From contig NC_092672.1 of NCBI RefSeq assembly GCF_964355755.1, forward strand, positions 12,892,501 through 12,956,500: a stretch of DNA of 64,000 bases, written 5' to 3'. The notes beneath the pieces were generated by a model, which saw only the letters and a program-made list of their open reading frames with translations, was not told the origin of the DNA and searched no databases. The position numbers were made by a program, and so were the translations under genes. How positions within the stretch are numbered: position 1 is the first letter of the stretch; each line of letters begins with the position of its first letter. Source of the DNA: Antedon mediterranea. Lineage: Eukaryota; Echinodermata; Crinoidea; Comatulida; Antedonidae. Of the stretch, positions 46,100-58,424 are shown piece after piece.

Positions 46100-46830
46100 A
46101 TGGCTGAGTTACCTGCTGGCAACCCTGACACAGATTTTGTTGATATAAAAGGTATTGTAGCTAGTAGCTATACTTGTATCACTGATCAAAAAGAAGGGCT
46201 AACTAAACTATATATAAAAGCAATTTTAAATAAAAGTAGTTTTCACTCCATCGTTTATTTCATTATATAGACAATGGAATGGAGGCATTTTTATGCCATG
46301 GCAGATTATTTCCTTAATTCCAACATTTGAAATGAATAAAAACAGTAACCCAACAAGTATTTATTTTAAAAAGGGTAAATATTAAATAAAATCCTTTTTA
46401 TTAAACCTGAATGATACTAATATAATAGTCCTTTTACAGACTAGAGAATATAGTGCATAATTCAGTTGTATCTGCTATATACTGACTGTACATAAAGGAA
46501 CATACTGTAGAAAACAAAATAAAGAGTCCAACAGAGTGCATTGGACAAATCATCTGTTGATGCCATTAGAGGTATTTAACTATAAATTTTAAATCAATTT
46601 TAACATGTTCATGTCTTATAAACATGCCTTCAATGATCAATTGAGGGAAAATTGAATCCCACCATTTCTCTTTGTTTTAATTCCTTAATCATTCTTTTTA
46701 TCTTTAATTTCTTTTCACAGGGTTGCGGTTTTTTATTTCATTAACATATTTCAATATTTTTTTTTGCAGAGTATATCAAGGTCGTGGCAGTAAAAAATGA
46801 TTGGAGCTCCTGTTAGCCCGGTAGAATTTA
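46100..46830 (+). CDS. Possible two-exon micro-ORF
   Basis: ATG opens AELPAGNPDTDFVDIK to a GTATTG donor (exon ends 46151). A second exon after a TTTGCAG acceptor at about 46,770 continues EYIKVVAVKNDWSSC to a stop, in the matching phase. This gives about 32 residues. It may be the beginning of a dead gene. The evidence is weak, resting on phase agreement and splice sites alone. Confidence 0.25.
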
Positions 46831-47099
46831 ACAAGAAGTTTGTGTCTAAATGCACCAATGCACACAGGAGTCTACATAAATAGATAAATATTTTATATAT
46901 AATTTTTATTTTCATTTATCATATCTCTATATTCTCAATTTTGTCCAAGTATTCTCACTTGCACAGATAAAGTGCTAGTGTTGCCAAAAGCTCTGCTAAT
47001 TGATAATTTTTTAGCTTTTTGCTTACTTTAGTTTGTATCTCCATTGAGATCCAGCCACAGCATTGTCATTTTTTTTCAGTAATTTGCCTTTTATATATA

Positions 47100-48450
47100 T
47101 ATAGGGTAAACTGGGGTAAGTGGTCCGGTGGGGCAGCCGGACCACTTTGCATTTAAACAGGATTATATCCCTCTATTGTTAAAGCAGAGAAAAAAATCAA
47201 ATTTGCACAAACAAACAAATTTGGTATTGCATGCTGTGTTCCCGTTAAGAAAAATTGCTTAATTTTACCAAATATTGATTCTCAATTAGATCTTATTTCA
47301 TCTAAAATCAATCATTAGTATTTGTGGATTTGTGTGTTTTTAGTTCCTTTTATATTTGTACGATTTTAGCCTTATTTTTGGCCGATTCTAATAGTTTTTT
47401 TGTCCACTGTGTGCCAGGCGTGTGTAGGCTTGCTTGCTGTTCATTTTAACAAGGCCTAGGGGTAAGTTATATTTTCATAATTTTATTTTAAAATTAGGGT
47501 TAAGTTTCAAAATCACAGTTATTGACATTGTAAATGTTGTGTCTTCATATTAAGTGACAGATTTTATTTTGATAATTTAAATGTAAATAATCGTGATATT
47601 AAAAAAAAAAATAGTTTCCACACATTTTAATATAAATATAACAAAATATAAATGCAATCCCTTAAGATTTAATGTTAATATTTTTTCAAATTTTATGTCA
47701 TATTTTGGTGGTAATTTATATATTTTCCGGCGCCATCTTGGATTAGGATTATTTTAGTGGAGTAATTTTTAATTTTGTTTTTATTTTAGTTAAAAACATA
47801 AATTTAAACAGCCATGTATTCTAGATACGTATTTTTAACATAAAATTGTTTTGAAAATGATTTCAGATATTTTTTCAGTTATTTAATTGTATTTTAAATA
47901 AAGCGTCCCAGTTACCCCACGTTAGTGGGGTAGGTGGACCAGTATTCAATTCTTATATGTGTATACATTTTCTATGTTTTTTTCTTGAACACCAAGTGTT
48001 TTATCACTACAACAGTAGTTTACTTGGACACATTTTAATGGAATATAATTTGTTTTGGTTCTTAAAGTAATGTTTGGTAATTGAAAGTCAGTTTTTATTA
48101 TCATAATATTACTTTTCATATTAATATTTCTTAATAATAGTATATTTCAATTTTATCTATAGTAATGGCAAGGAAAAAAAAAAGTTGGACTCCAATGCTT
48201 GGAAAATGGAACAAGCAATCTATGCAGGAAGCGTATGAAGCAGTGAAGGGTGGCACTTTGTCTTTGAGGGCTGCAGCAAAGCAGTATGGCGTTCCGAAAA
48301 CAACATTGCAAAGACGTTTATCGGGTAAAGTGGATGTCACTTCTTCTGCATCAAGAGCAACTGTATTAACTGCAAGTGAAGAAACAGAACTAAAAAATTA
48401 CATTCTACATATGGAAAGTGTTGGCTTTGGATTGACACAATGGCCTTAGA
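47100..48450 (+). pseudogene. psq/pogo-type transposase N-terminus
   Basis: The frame 48165-48449 (94 codons) contains a pipsqueak helix-turn-helix at residues about 18-55: MQEAYEAVKGGTLSLRAAAK, then YGVPKTTLQRRLSGK. It next enters the second HTH (ETELKNYILHMESVGFGLT) and stops. This is the DNA-binding end of pogo/Tigger/jerky-type transposases; the DDE catalytic part is missing. 1 kb upstream, 47,103-47,150 has GGGTAAACTGGGGTAAGTGG and a GGTCCGG/CCGGACC pair, a candidate 5' terminus, and TTACCCCACGTTAGTGGGGTA at about 47,911 is a related palindromic patch. Confidence 0.7.
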
Positions 48451-48859
48451 CGACTCTCAGACTTTCTAAACCAATGCAACATAGCAATGAAGGAAATGAA
48501 AGGCTTGGAAATCCACAGAAAAAATCTCTCTTATAACATTATATCCATCCCTAAACTCTAGAGGGCCTCCTGTAAGTAGGCTGCAGCTACAGGTTTGATT
48601 TAATTCTGCTACTACTTAATAAAGATGTGCTGGAAACCACAGGACTTTGTTTTGTTCTTTGTGTTGGTTGCGTTTGCCCCACAGCATACCAAACTGATCC
48701 TTCTCTCTTTGCAGATTCTCAGGAAAGCAGTGTTCCTGTAGCGGCTCGCGGGGTGCGAGTAGAGAAGAAACAAAAACAAACAAAAAACAGAAACAATCTC
48801 CGGGGACATCTACGAAGGACCCATAATATTTAAGCAACTTAATATTCTAGATGTTCATA

Positions 48860-49316
48860 AACTATACGAATTATGTGTACTTCATATTGTTTTTGATTTA
48901 TAATAGAAACTCTGCACATCAAATCAGTTATTATTTTAGTACAGTTGATCATTTACGAACTACTAGGTTTAAACAAGGTAATAACCTATCTATCCCAAAA
49001 GCCCGTACTATGCCAGGTCAATTTAGAATTTCGTTTGGCACAAAATTTTGGAATAATTTATCACTCGACATAAAAATAATACATCAAAAATTAATTTCGT
49101 AAAGAATATAACTGAACTACTATTATTGAGATACTGATTAATGCTGGCCCACCGCTTTCTTTTTGTCATTATTGTGTTTTTTTTTTACATTATTGTATAA
49201 TTATATTATCAAAATCGTTTGCACTGAACAGTATTATATTTGTTAATCAGGTGTAAACCACTGTTTATACCGTTTTGCCTTTGGTGAATAAAAAATTATG
49301 ATGATGATGATGATGA
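48860..49316 (+). pseudogene. LINE 3' end with (GAT)n tail
   Basis: A frame ending LRTTRFKQGNNLSIPKARTM, then FGTKFWNNLSLDIK, is the extreme C-terminus of a CR1/L2-like reverse transcriptase, similar in layout to that at 22,300-22,500 but from another subfamily. An untranslated stretch and a TGATGATGATGATGATGATAA microsatellite tail (49,299-49,319) follow, as in L2-type LINEs. Confidence 0.7.
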
Positions 49317-49828
49317 TAATCACCACAAGGCGGAACGACACCAGTCTTTGCCACAGGAGCCGGCTTATGTTGATGCGCTAACCCCGTCTTCAGGAAGTGA
49401 GTCATTAGTAAAGGAGGTGTCGCCAGAAAGCCCTGTACGCAAGCAGTAGAAGATTAAGACTACAGGAGGGAAACCGCCGCTGTTATCCTAGTTAGAGAGG
49501 AATAGCCTGGTGACTATATGGATACTGATAGACCACCACTGGTTGGTTGAAGTTGTGATCAAATATGAGACAACGTACCTTGAAGATGGACAAGCAGTAC
49601 TAATCGACAGAGAAATGTAGATCCCTGAACGTCCCAATTTTGTTTCAATCATTTAAAAAAAAATTTGCGAATATGGGTAAATGCCTCTATTTGATGGAAG
49701 AGGTTTTTGTTCCTTAAATGTTATTGGTCAGATTAATGTGATAGGGGGTGGGTATTTACTAATGTCCACAGTAACGTGTGGTAATATGCCTATCATAGCA
49801 ACATGATTTCGAAATTGAATGCCTCAAA
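49317..49828. other. Short coding-like relic, otherwise nothing
   Basis: 49,320-49,450 is more GC-rich and open in one frame (SLPQEPAYVDALTPSSGSES, then VSPESPVRKQ) before a TAG. The Pro/Ser-rich composition looks like the end of a protein, but I cannot name it. The rest to 49,828 is plain. Confidence 0.3.
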
Positions 49829-50297
49829 CATCTGTATATTGTGTGCATCTTATATTTGTGTGTGCAGTGTAACCCAAATATGTCAACATCTGTATATTGT
49901 GTGCATCTTATATTGGTGTGTGCAGTGTAACCCAAATATGCCAACATCTGTATATTGTGTGCATCTTTTATTTGTGTGTGCAGTGTAACCCAAATATGCC
50001 AACATCTGTATATTGTGTGCATCTTATATTTGTGTGTGCAGTGTAAAACTGTAACCCAAATAGGTCAACATCTGTATATTGTGTGCATCTTATATTTGTG
50101 TGTGCAGTGTAACCCAAATATGTCAACATCTGTATATTGTGTGCATCTTATATTTGTGTGTGCAGTGTAACCCAAATATGTCAACATCTGTATATTGTGT
50201 GCATCTTATATTTGTGTGTGCAGTGTAACCCAAATATGTCAACATCTGTATATTGTGTGCATCTTATATTTGTGTGTTCAGTGCAACCCAAATATGC
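49829..50297. repeat. 59-bp minisatellite x 8
   Basis: Eight direct units of about 58-64 bp built on CATCTGTATATTGTGTGCAT, CTTATATTTGTGTGTGCAGT and GTAACCCAAATATGTCAA. The units are highly alike, so the array is young. It is contiguous, without spacers, and is not a CRISPR. Confidence 0.92.
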
Positions 50298-50569
50298 CAT
50301 TACGAACTGTACGGTACTTTATAATTATGAATATTTATTTAAACTAAAAATTATAAGTACCGGTTCGCACAGAATGCGCATCACGTATAAAGAATCAACA
50401 ATAACTAATATACGAAACGCTATCACTACTACATCGTATAATTCTTATAGTATTACTTTCTTTTAATCGCATTTATATTTGAGGAACTATACGGTCCTCC
50501 TGAAATCAATTGTGTGCATTTCTTAATTTTCTCGATTTCTCTACGTAATGCAAATACATTTCATTTTAG

Positions 50570-50710
50570 GCTACAGAAGAAAAACGAAAGAAGGCAATGG
50601 GGAAAAAAAATAAAGAGAAGGCACAAGGTGAAGCAAATAACAAGCAGACCCTCGAACTGTTAAGCCAAAGCCAAGCCAAGCCATCGGATATGCATGCAAT
50701 TTTAGAAATG
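50570..50710 (+). CDS. Lysine-rich exon, unknown gene
   Basis: Exactly 47 codons, phase 0 to 0, lie between a CATTTTAG acceptor and a GTAATT donor: ATEEKRKKAMGKKNKEKAQG, then TLELLSQSQAKPSDMHAILE. Charged helix followed by a polar segment. The context, next to a MITE at 50,769, gives no clue about function. Confidence 0.4.
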
Positions 50711-50768
50711 GTAATTTACTTAAAGTTTGTAAGTTTGTACTCGCACAATAAAGTAAGACGATGTCCAA

Positions 50769-51011
50769 GGCCGTGTTTCCGCAGCTAAAACAAAATTATC
50801 GGTTAATTTTTTAACCAATAAAATCCGCATGATTAGTCATTACAAAACAATCAGATGCCCAATCACATCGCAACAATTGTTCTTCAGGTCAAATTTTAAA
50901 CATTATCGCATTTATCCGATAATTATCTGATTTGAGCGAGATAGAATCGGTTAAACCCCGTTTCCACAACAGACAGTTTATCGCTTAATTTTTGGCTGCG
51001 GAAACACGGCC
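50769..51011. mobile_element. 243-bp MITE, Harbinger-like ends
   Basis: GGCCGTGTTTCCGCAGC (50769-50785) is perfectly inverted at 50995-51011. Internal CGATAATTATCTGATT and CCCCGTTTCCACA words repeat. The GGCCGTGTTTCC type of terminus is like that of PIF/Harbinger MITEs; no clear 3-bp target duplication is seen. Confidence 0.75.
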
Positions 51012-51384
51012 ATAGTAAATCCAAAGCTCGCTCTAATGCCCATATCGAAAATTTAGTTTGGCATTTTAGAAATGTTATGATATAGTTCTAGGAATACATT
51101 TTCTACAATTATTACATGTGGGCAAGATGGTTGTAACATAACATTTAAATCATATGTCCGCTTATTTTACAATCATACGAAAGTGTCATCCTGTCGAAGT
51201 ACTGACACATGTCTATTACTTGCATGTTCAATCGGAATTTGATGACATTATATGTGCATTGTAGCAAAGAGTGATGATACTGCTGTTAAACCAAGTCTGT
51301 TAAAACTATAATAAAAATGCAACAAAACGTTACATAATTTTTCATTGGTGTTTCACCCAAATAAAGTTTAAAAAATGTTTATTT

Positions 51385-52215
51385 TTCAGATTTAGAAAAG
51401 AAAACTAATGTATTCTTAGGTATGTGCTCAACAGGATCACTTTTAACCTGTGGTGACCAAGCATCAGTTACTGACGTGAACTTAAATGTTGCCATTTCTA
51501 ACATTTATCTAACTAATGATGGACCTGAGGTTGAAGGAATTGTGTGTACTGAAAATATAAATAAAAAGATACGCATATTGGCTCCGATTGATCTGTTGAA
51601 ACCAACTACTTTCAAATTACCAAGTACAGAAGTTAAACATCAAGGAAAGTGGACTTCGTAGTATATCTGAGGCATGCAGATCAGATTTTGATGTTCGCTT
51701 GTACATATGGAAGCAGCAGATAGCTTGTTTAATAAGAAAAGAAGTAAGTGCTGCATTGAAGTCAAAATCACATCAAAGGGCATGCAATATAGGTATATTT
51801 AGTATGGATACCGATGAAAATTTGTTAGGTATCAGTTTTTTAAACAAACGTGTTTGTTACAGTTTATTGGCAGGCAACCTTGGTAATATTGACCATTTGT
51901 TGGGTAAAAAATGGGATGTGATGAAAACTGGATCGCCACCACCAAATGGTAAGGAGAAAGAATTCCCCATGTGTTGCAGGGTGTCTGTGAGGATAGAACC
52001 TATAAAAATACATTACCTGAAAATGTAAAGAAAAAATTATCATTGCAAGATGAGTATGTAGCATTTAATCTAGTATCCAAAATATGGATAAATCACTTTC
52101 GAAATATGATCGAAATATTAAAGAAAGATCTTGAACCAGTATTAAAAGAGGGTAAAGACATGTGTTCTACAAATTCATCATCAGATGATTACATCTGGGG
52201 ATATAGCCCTAATTG
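51385..52215 (+). pseudogene. Unrecognised ORF in three frames
   Basis: Frames 51422-51661, 51640-52028 and 51971-52216 follow one another and read like one protein with two frameshifts: INKKIRILAPIDLLKPTTFK; then WKQQIACLIRKEVSAALKSK and GNLGNIDHLLGKKWDVMK; then LPENVKKKLSLQDEYVAFNL and ILKKDLEPVLKEG. Lysine-rich, no Cys motif, no known signature. An exon-like start lies at 51,391 after a TTTTCAG acceptor. I do not know the family; its density of open frame in AT-rich DNA suggests a former gene, host or mobile. Confidence 0.38.
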
Positions 52216-54984
52216 ACTTTGGTCCATTATTGATGAAACAATTACCATTCAGTTTAGGTCGATTCCAGTCTGAGGCAGGTGAACATGCCAACTATCAGTC
52301 GGAGAGCCGCGTTGGGAAATATGACCGTTATCGCGAAATTTTCGACTTCGCATGACGTCATTAATTTTAGAAGCCCTCTCTCGGCACAGAGGCATCAACG
52401 TTTCGCGCGAAAACATTAGCATAAAGTATACGTCATTTTATAGCTGTTTAATAAACATTAATAGGCGAAAAATTAACCATATATGGTAAGATCAGTTCCT
52501 TATATGTTTAAGATGTCGCAGGTCACCTAATTTTCGGAATAATTTGTTGGATTTGTTGTCAGTGACAGTTTCTTTCCAAAGTTCGTGTGCAGCCGTCAAA
52601 GCTGAAGTTTTCTAACTTGTGTTTGTTTACAAATTTTCCATTAGTGGGATTTGCATCCCATACAGTGAATTACCAAAAAATCGGCGTATATGGATAGAGT
52701 AAGTATCAATAGTCTGTTTTACGTTAAAATTGGCTTGAAACCCTATTTAAGCTTCCTACAGCGAACATTTTAAAAAAGGTCCTCATTTCACATAATTGTT
52801 ACGTCTCGCGGCACTAGTTCCGTCGTGTGTGGTGCATGGTGTGTTGATTGTGGTTGTTGCAGGTGTGGGTGTGTGCACGACCTGGTGGATCGTTGTCGTA
52901 ATATCGGCCTAGGCTTAGCCTTAGTAACATGTTGATAATTAAAATACTTTAGTTACAATTTAGTATTATTAAAGTTTCGTTAATCCTACTATATATTGAA
53001 GATGCGTTGGGAAGGTTTTAAAAAGATAATTAAGCCAATCGCAGCCTGACATTATATAGTTAAATATCCTCATTATTGGCAACTGATGGGTACAATTTAT
53101 TTACTGTATTAATAATTATACAATAAATATACAGACACAAGGAAGTTTTGTGTTTAGTGCTTTTTTATGGTAGGCCTACAGTACAGTCATATTTTATCTG
53201 AATATGTTTTCAGGTTGTGGAATAATTATATAATTATACAGTATTTAAGAAAATGTTTTCGTCATAGTGACAATTATTTAAATAGTTCTTTACATTTCAG
53301 CTATTCATTTTCATTTCAGGTTTTTAGTTGGTATCAAGATTTTCTATCTCGTTCTTCAATATGAGGTTGGACGGTGGAAGCTGTAAAGTGGTTTTCTTGA
53401 TTTCAATATCATTGCTGATAGTTTTTCATTTTATTCGCTAATATAACATATAAATTTATATTCATTTAAGTTGTAGAAGTGTTTCAGATCAGTAAATTTT
53501 TATAAAGATATAAATTAAGTTGCAATTGATTGATTGATTTACTTTATTAACCAGAGTCGCACAGATGCATACAATATAAACGTAAAACAATCATAAAATC
53601 AGTACAACAGTAAGACTCAAGTAAAAATGATATCTCAAAAAGTACATATGGTGGCATATTTTATATTTACAGTATTAGGCCTAGCTAGTTTGTTATGTCT
53701 GATGAACAAGGTGCTATTAGAAGTTTTTATATACAGTAGTATTTACTATTTGTATCAGTAATTGTTTGAAAGGTTGTATTTTTTCACATTCTGTATATGT
53801 ATACATAAAAAGAAAAAATGTATTGCTTGTGTGAAATGTAAGTTGTATCTAATAAAGTAATAGAATATTTCTGTATACAAGTGTGACACAAGTGTGACAT
53901 TTACTGCCAGATATTGATATACTTATAAGTACCAACCAATTAACAATACTCAAGTAAATGATGGGCTAATAATTATCTTTTTTAAAAACATGACCATATA
54001 AAAATACATGGTTGAGTCTCTCAAACAAAAGATGCCTGATTTTATAAATAGCATTCCCCACCATATTTATATATAAATTGAAAATGGGTTATCTTTTGGC
54101 ACTTTGTTTTTCAATTTATTGTTTTTTAACAGTTTTTGTAATTTTTTCTGGGCCTAGGTTCTTCTTCAGGCGTCTTCTTGCTTGGTATATGAGCTGGGAT
54201 AGACCTACCAGCCTAGATTATGGAATACCCAGATTATGTCTACTTCTACTCCAGCTACTTTAGGCCCTACTATAACACGAACTACTATCAGAATTACCTA
54301 CAGTAGCCTAACTAGGCCTAGAAAATACTATTTTTAGGCTTAGCTAGGCTAGAAGTTAAGTAAGTAATTATAGTAGCTAGTCTAAGTAGGCCTTTCCTAG
54401 CTCAGAAACCAAATAGAACAATAATCGGGCAGCAGATTGAAACCTTAGGCCTGTGACGCAGTACGCCTGCATGAACAACCGGATTAAACAGGGACACGAT
54501 TCGGTCCGGGTCGATTCGTACCAGCTTCGTAAAACGTAAACAAAGTTTCAAAATGGCGGTTTTTCGATCGTAACTGAACAGAAATGTAGTAGGTTTGGTT
54601 TGATTAGTGGGAGTTGCATCCCAAGAAAGCTTAAAATTAGATTTTTATTTTAATAGATAGCTTAATAGTTTATCTTGAAAGGATTTTAAATTCGCTTTGA
54701 AACCTTATCTAGAAAATATGAAATTTAATGATTTTTTACCATCATTTAAAAAAAAATATAAATAAAAAAGTTTATACACAAAATAATGATATTTCTCGAA
54801 ACAAAAAAACTGTGGAATTTAGATCACAGTTTTTATCATTATTTACGCTTGCAGTTCAATTATTGAAATACGTTTATTGATTTCATCTAATATCAAAATT
54901 ATACAATTTTCAAAGTGTACTAAAATAGCAAAAATTCCAACATTTTCCACGAAGCGCGCCCTCACAATGAATGAAATCAGTGAT
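52216..54984. other. No recognisable gene
   Basis: AT-rich. TGACGTCA at about 52,354. ATTAGTGGG(A/T)TTGCATCCCA-like sequence occurs at about 52,642 and 54,604 in the same orientation and may mark two copies of one dispersed element. 53,524-53,545 has TTGATTGATTGATTTACTTTATTAA, the usual look of a LINE tail on the minus strand. 54,290-54,400 is rich in TAGGCCTA words. Confidence 0.35.
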
Positions 54985-55896
54985 GCGTTACCAACGCGGC
55001 TTTCCGACTGTATGACCATAATCGTTTTTTCTACCAACATACAACTAGAAGTGGTGAACATCAAGATGATGATCCATTACTTTCGCTTTTGTTCAATATG
55101 TATAAACAAATCCATTATAACATTTTGAATGCAAACAATAATGATAAAGATAAGAAAAGTGCTGCAGCATTTATAAAGTACAAAGAGAAGCATATGGCTG
55201 CATCGAAAATTATACATTGGTGGCGTAAAATTAAAGATTATAGCAACAGTAACAAATTTACGTCTGTCAGTTTGGATAGCCAAGCAATATTTGGAAACCA
55301 TCTATTTGTTTTAAGTGGAGCTGTTCCAAAAAAAAGGGCAAATCCTTTACCCAAAAAGAACTACAAAACTTAAAGAACATGGCGGAAGAATAGCTAAAAC
55401 CTTGCCCGAGAAAATACTTTGTTCAAATCGTTATATTATATTAGCCAATCAAACGCTATCAAAGGCCAAAACCATATCCGAGACTATTAGACGGGCAATG
55501 ACAAAACGCACAAACTGGATCTATCAGATCATACATGCAACGTGTGTTTATAAGTGTTGAGGACAGACACTTTAAGAAAACTCCAAATATGATGAATCTT
55601 ATGAAGAAAGCTAAAAAAAAAACAAAAATTAGAAAAAAAGTTTCTCCCAAAAAGGGAAATCCTGGAAACTACTTTGTATGGAAACATGTGAAAACACAAA
55701 AACCAAGAGTTTTTTCAAAACCAGTCAATTAGTTAAACATTTTTTCAAGAAATACAAAACATTGTCGCCAAATTCAAAATTTAAAAACAAAACTGAGTGG
55801 GCAACGAGGTGGAAAGAAAAAAATATTAAAAAAGAAAGGGATAAAGTAAATAAAGAACCAGCCTATACAAAAGTATTAGATTTTATAAATGAGTGA
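54985..55896 (+). pseudogene. Lysine-rich ORF cluster, unknown
   Basis: Five overlapping plus-strand frames (54877-55128, 55089-55373, 55315-55560, 55535-55732, 55678-55896) appear to be one Lys-rich protein broken by frameshifts. Segments: LLSLLFNMYKQIHYNILNAN; KSAAAFIKYKEKHMAASKII followed by HWWRKIK (IQ-motif-like); GNHLFVLSGAVPKKRANPLP; EDRHFKKTPNMMNLMKKAKK; NKTEWATRWKEKNIKKERDK. No catalytic signature. Extreme basicity suits a nucleic-acid-binding structural protein of a mobile or viral element, but nothing identifies it. Confidence 0.4.
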
Positions 55897-56861
55897 TAAG
55901 CCGGCTGTATGCAAGGTGTGGTTATATCTATAATACTGTATAATGGTCATTAAGGAAATTAAATTATCAAATATAAAAGATTTGTCAATTATAGGTACAG
56001 GTTTCTTTTAACATTATTGTAAACTACAGTACTACTAACTGTGGCATTGTTTAGGTCAAGTATTCAAATACATTAATTTTTGTTTAATTTATGAATAAAA
56101 TATGTTTTAATTGCATGTAATTTCAATTCTGTTTTTATCATGTTTAAATTTTTTTTTTTATTTCATAATGTTGGGGAAACTTGCATCACATTAATTGATT
56201 TATTGTGTAGATGTTTTAAGATAGTGTACGGTTATAGTACAGTTTCCGTATGAGAAGGCCAATTTATTAATGTTATGTCCGTAGTGATGTGGTCTTTTTG
56301 TAGGGCATACTGTATCACAGGATAATGTGCAGACTATAGAACCGTATTTGTATAGTATACGATAGTATTTAATATTGCTATGCCTCAAAACATTTTTCAA
56401 AGTAGGACGGTGGCATTAGTAGTCTGGGTTAATTAGGCTAAATATGTTTGTAAGAGTGCCATAAATTGTAATCGGTAATAAATTTTGAGGAATATGTCAG
56501 TATGTGTCTCGGAAGTAGACAGATCTGTTGTAATCCACAAAAAGTCTTCCGATAATCCGTTAGGGACGACAGAAATTTACTGTAATTTTATAAATATATG
56601 ACGTGACATATTACAATGAATATTTCAGGAACTTAGACATACTATATATCTAAATCTGTCAATGACAATTAAGAAATGAATGAATACAAAGAATGTTATG
56701 TTTGTGAAAATTGGAAATGTTGAACGGTACGAAAATAAATTGATCATAAGCTTAACGCACGATGTTATACATGGTGTATTGTTAGGCAGGTATGACCGGT
56801 TGTCAACTTTGCTGCGTTGTACTTGTTGTCTTGAATAACCAAGCGTTTCCGAGCTTAATAA
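55897..56861. other. No recognisable gene
   Basis: AT-rich. The 45 bases before the first 1.4-kb repeat (56,816-56,860, containing TTGAATAACCAAGCGTTTCC) recur at 59,507-59,552 at the far end of the TUBGCP3 relic. Confidence 0.4.
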
Positions 56862-58240
56862 TTAAAGTTAACAATTTTTCTAACCTTTGTACGAATACGC
56901 GTTAATGTTATCAATATAAACTGATCAGTATCATGGAAATTGACGTTTTGTTGTAACCGGAGCTGTGGGAAATTTAGACAAGCTGGATATGACATGAAAA
57001 CTCGTCACGGTTGAATGTTACCAGGAATGTTAATACTTATATATACCGAGTATCGAAATAAGTGCGTTGCATTATAAGATATGTTTTAATCGCCAACTTT
57101 GACTGGAAGAGAAAGTTATTTTGGTTACCAAAAAAGCTCAGTATTTCAGTTAATTGATTTTGTAATGATATTTCCGATTAATTCTTTGTGACGCCCACTT
57201 TTGTCGAAATCTTATATTTTTTATTGTTGTTGGAATTAGTCAGAGGGAGAATACATCTTCAAGTCTTTAAAATGTATTATTCAAATAAAATAAGGAAATT
57301 TATAAGTTTGTGTTATGTATTAATTCTAACTTATTGTACGTAAACACGAAAGATGTTAATACGATAATTACAATGACACACTTCATGAAAATGATATGAC
57401 GTCCAAAAACGATAAATGTTGTTCCAATTACCGTAAACCGTATGTTATGTATCAAATCACTCATTCTTTATGCCCTAGATACAGATTCGTTTTCTCATTT
57501 CCTTCTCGGGTACAGCCAATGCGACAGGTTGTTCATCCCAAATTGTATTACTATATTAACTAATCAATAATCAAGAAATCAACTCTACTATGAAGAACTT
57601 TAATAGTTCATTAATTAAAGGTGTGTTGTTAAAGTAATGGTAAGTAAATTGCACAGTGCACCAGAAGGCAAGTTCAGATTTTTTATATACACCAAAAATG
57701 TGCTGTAAAACAATTTGCATTTGTCCAATAACGTTCCCATAAATGTTGAGCCTTTAGTTATTCACAAACTGTTACTTTGTTGCTATTTATAAACTTGTTT
57801 AGTTCAGAGCTTTTCATTGGCTTATACATTATTGGGTGATGTTTGCGGAGAACATATATAGTGTCCATATATTTAGACCTTTGTTCATACGCGATTTTTG
57901 ATACTGAGAAAATGACTAGTTTTACAAATTGCAAGTTGTGTGTTGTTGAAATGTTCAAAGAACGAAAAAAGCGAGGTTCGGAGGCGACATTTCTGGTTGG
58001 CAGTGTGATTGAAGGAAGCGAGAGTAAAAATAACGGCGTGGTCCCTTGTTACATAAATAACTTAGATGGAGAGATGGCGACTACAGCAAAATAGTTAGTG
58101 GTAGGGGACAAATTTTTGGCCACAAAATGTCACTGTCAGTGTCCGAATGACGGCTGCGTCAAAGGTACATGATATATATTCCCTCCATATGGTGTGTTCA
58201 TCTGTATATCTGTCTTGTGCACATATTCTAACGTTTTGTC
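56862..58240. repeat. 1.4-kb direct repeat, copy 1
   Basis: Runs from AATTAAAGTTAACAATTTTT to TAACGTTTTGTCGGTTTGTT and is repeated at 60650-62055. The copies differ by few substitutions and by several indels, e.g. near 57,030, 57,870, 58,130 and 58,170. They do not start TG and end CA, and no primer-binding site is seen, so I do not call them LTRs. Confidence 0.88.
57912..58094 (+). CDS. Small duplicated ORF, unknown
   Basis: A 60-residue frame: TSFTNCKLCVVEMFKERKKR, then ATFLVGSVIEGSESKNNGVV. One CxxC at residues 7-10 and a basic helix. It is identical to the copy at 61686 except for one inserted Asn codon, whereas the flanking repeat has several frame-breaking indels. That contrast is compatible with selection on the frame or with a very young duplication. 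The function is unknown; an N-terminal exon is possible. Confidence 0.4.
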   Translation: MTSFTNCKLCVVEMFKERKKRGSEATFLVGSVIEGSESKNNGVVPCYINNLDGEMATTAK

Positions 58241-58424
58241 GGTTTGTTTGACATAACAAGCTGTAAAGGGTAGAAAAGAAAAAACACGCCTGTTCCAATA
58301 CTAGCCGTGGGACCAATAAGAGCAGTTGTGTAGACAAGACAAACCATGGCTAGTATTGGGCCAATGAAAAGGAACGGCAAAAACATCATATCAAAAACAC
58401 GCTGACCATCATTAGTATATAAGG

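Noticed and set aside
49829-50297. CRISPR-like array of eight repeats
   Set aside because: Units are contiguous tandem copies with no unique spacers, and the setting is a eukaryotic genome; it is a minisatellite.
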